DNA of 64,000 bases from Lapidilactobacillus mulanensis (GTDB taxonomy: Bacteria > Bacillota > Bacilli > Lactobacillales > Lactobacillaceae), in contig NZ_RHOW01000007.1 in the NCBI RefSeq assembly GCF_003946215.1, positions 20,091 to 84,090 of the forward strand. The letters are read 5' to 3'. The notes under the pieces were generated by a model. The model made no database searches. It was not told where the DNA came from and saw only the letters and a program-made list of their open reading frames with translations. Positions 63,207 through 64,000 of the stretch are shown here, one piece after another (within the stretch, counting starts at the first letter, position 1; every line of letters begins with the position of its first letter). The position numbers were made by a program, and so were the translations under genes.

Positions 63207-63890
63207 TTGAAGAATCGCTACACCGCATCGATCGATTTTTTGGTACTCAATATGGTCATCGAACTGATCGCGCTCCTGTTGCCGCCGATCGTGATCAATC
63301 ACAGCTTAAAACCGGTCGAGCCCCTGGACTTCGTTATCGTTATTTTGTTCGCCGTGATCTATGTATTTAGTAACGAAGTCGTTGCCTTTTGGCCGATGCC
63401 GACGATTATTTTTAAAATCGCGCTGATCGTTCCGATCGTGCTCTTACTCACCCAACAAGCATTTGTCGTTGCCATCTTGTTGCTGATGCAATATATTATT
63501 TACCTGATGACCGACCAAACGCCGAAATTAAACACGAAATTTACGAAAGTCCTCGATCAAGGTGTCATCCCCTTATTCCTAGCGGTGGCGCTGTTAGACA
63601 CGATGGTCGAATCCATGTCGATGGAACAGGTCTTGCTGATCGCCGGCCTTTATCTGATCAAGATCACGAATAGTTTCCCATTCAAAAACTTTCTCGATTT
63701 TATCTGGCCGTTCATCGGTCTGGTCACCACTTTTTCACTCTTATCGGCCAACTTGATTTCGATTCCAGCAACTATTTTAATCGTCATTCTCCTAATCGTG
63801 GTATTAATTTCCTATCCAGTCCACCGCAATTGGGAAAAATTGCCAGCCATTCTAATGGTGGCCTTAACGATCCTCAGCCAAATTCCTTAA
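63207..63890 (+). CDS. polytopic membrane protein, unknown function
   Basis: The protein is 227 residues from TTG at 63207. TTGGAGGT lies about 9 nt upstream, and the frame opens 57 nt earlier without a ribosome-binding site. About seven to eight membrane helices cover most of it (for example VLNMVIELIALLLPPIVI, ILFAVIYVFSNEVVAFW and IALIVPIVLLLTQQAF). The short loops carry few charged residues and there is no signature I recognise. It is followed by its own terminator. A small, hydrophobic transporter or an accessory factor is possible, but neither can be shown. Confidence 0.65.
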   Translation: MKNRYTASIDFLVLNMVIELIALLLPPIVINHSLKPVEPLDFVIVILFAVIYVFSNEVVAFWPMPTIIFKIALIVPIVLLLTQQAFVVAILLLMQYIIYLMTDQTPKLNTKFTKVLDQGVIPLFLAVALLDTMVESMSMEQVLLIAGLYLIKITNSFPFKNFLDFIWPFIGLVTTFSLLSANLISIPATILIVILLIVVLISYPVHRNWEKLPAILMVALTILSQIP

Positions 63891-63946
63891 GTCAAATAAA
63901 ATTAAGAGACAAACAAAAAACCAACACAAAATTGGGTCTACACTTT

Positions 63947-63976
63947 CTGGTGTTGGTAAAACTAATACCAGTTTTT
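63947..63976 (+). terminator. terminator after the membrane protein gene
   Basis: CTGGTGTT pairs with AATACCAG (one G-U pair), followed by TTTTTATTT. Confidence 0.7.
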
Positions 63977-64000
63977 ATTTGCCAAAATAAATAGGACATC

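Overview
The window looks like a chromosomal segment of a Gram-positive, moderate-GC member of the Lactobacillaceae. Evidence: strong Shine-Dalgarno sites with many TTG/GTG starts, WxL/DUF916 cell-surface genes, a KxYKxGKxW signal plus LPxTG anchor, an SMK-box (SAM-III) riboswitch on metK, a leucine T-box on leuS, and the yueI-rarA-6S RNA-uspA order known from lactobacilli. Species cannot be assigned from the sequence alone. There is no phage, CRISPR array or intact transposase gene.

Layout. 1-6.2 kb: 5' part of an AraR-type repressor with its operator, an AI-2E-family membrane protein, an orphan sorbitol-type PTS EIIA, a lactonase, uppP and cutC. 6.3-11 kb: corA, a YmgE-like membrane protein, a DUF1054 protein, a YueI-like protein and rarA. 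11.1-16.5 kb: a large BspA-like LPxTG surface protein on the opposite strand lies between rarA and the 6S RNA gene, followed by a GNAT enzyme, a small membrane protein and a universal stress protein. 16.6-19.3 kb: GNAT, HAD, DUF2785 and flavodoxin genes. 20.4-25.8 kb: a five-gene operon joining an SsuABC/TauABC-type ABC importer to an adenylate-forming ligase and an acyltransferase-3 membrane enzyme. 26-28.2 kb: azlCD and a stress-type SDR. 28.6-34.8 kb: a WxL cell-surface locus with an Mga-like regulator. 35.3-43.3 kb: an ABC-F ATPase, a conserved unknown, a SWIM/SNF2 helicase, a DUF2188 protein and a disulfide oxidoreductase. 43.4-44.5 kb: a broken GH5_2 cellulase. 44.8-50 kb: tRNA-Gly(CCC), a coiled-coil protein, tRNA-Leu(CAG), a TSUP exporter, a Cof phosphatase, a nucleoside phosphorylase remnant and nnrD. 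50.3-64 kb: a pseudouridine synthase, a MurJ-like flippase, leuS with its T-box, a MATE exporter, a PAP2 phosphatase, a DHA2 MFS pump, metK with its SMK box, and a polytopic membrane protein.

The most striking content is non-coding. About ten copies or remnants of a bipartite palindromic element (about 430-741 bp) fill the intergenic gaps. Each complete copy has two large hairpins of about 200 nt joined by a conserved spacer. Each hairpin has a long outer stem and three inner stem-loops, like a cloverleaf, with a conserved GTGGGGACGG-type strand. The outer arms fall into at least five sequence classes that keep the pairing while changing the bases, so the fold appears to be maintained. One copy lies between the T-box terminator and the coding sequence of leuS, and another abuts a gene remnant. 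A second, unrelated family of palindromes of about 115-130 nt occurs singly or in tandem. I do not recognise either family by name.

Coordinates and starts were chosen from ribosome-binding sites and family lengths read by eye. Functions come from recognised motifs, not from searches.
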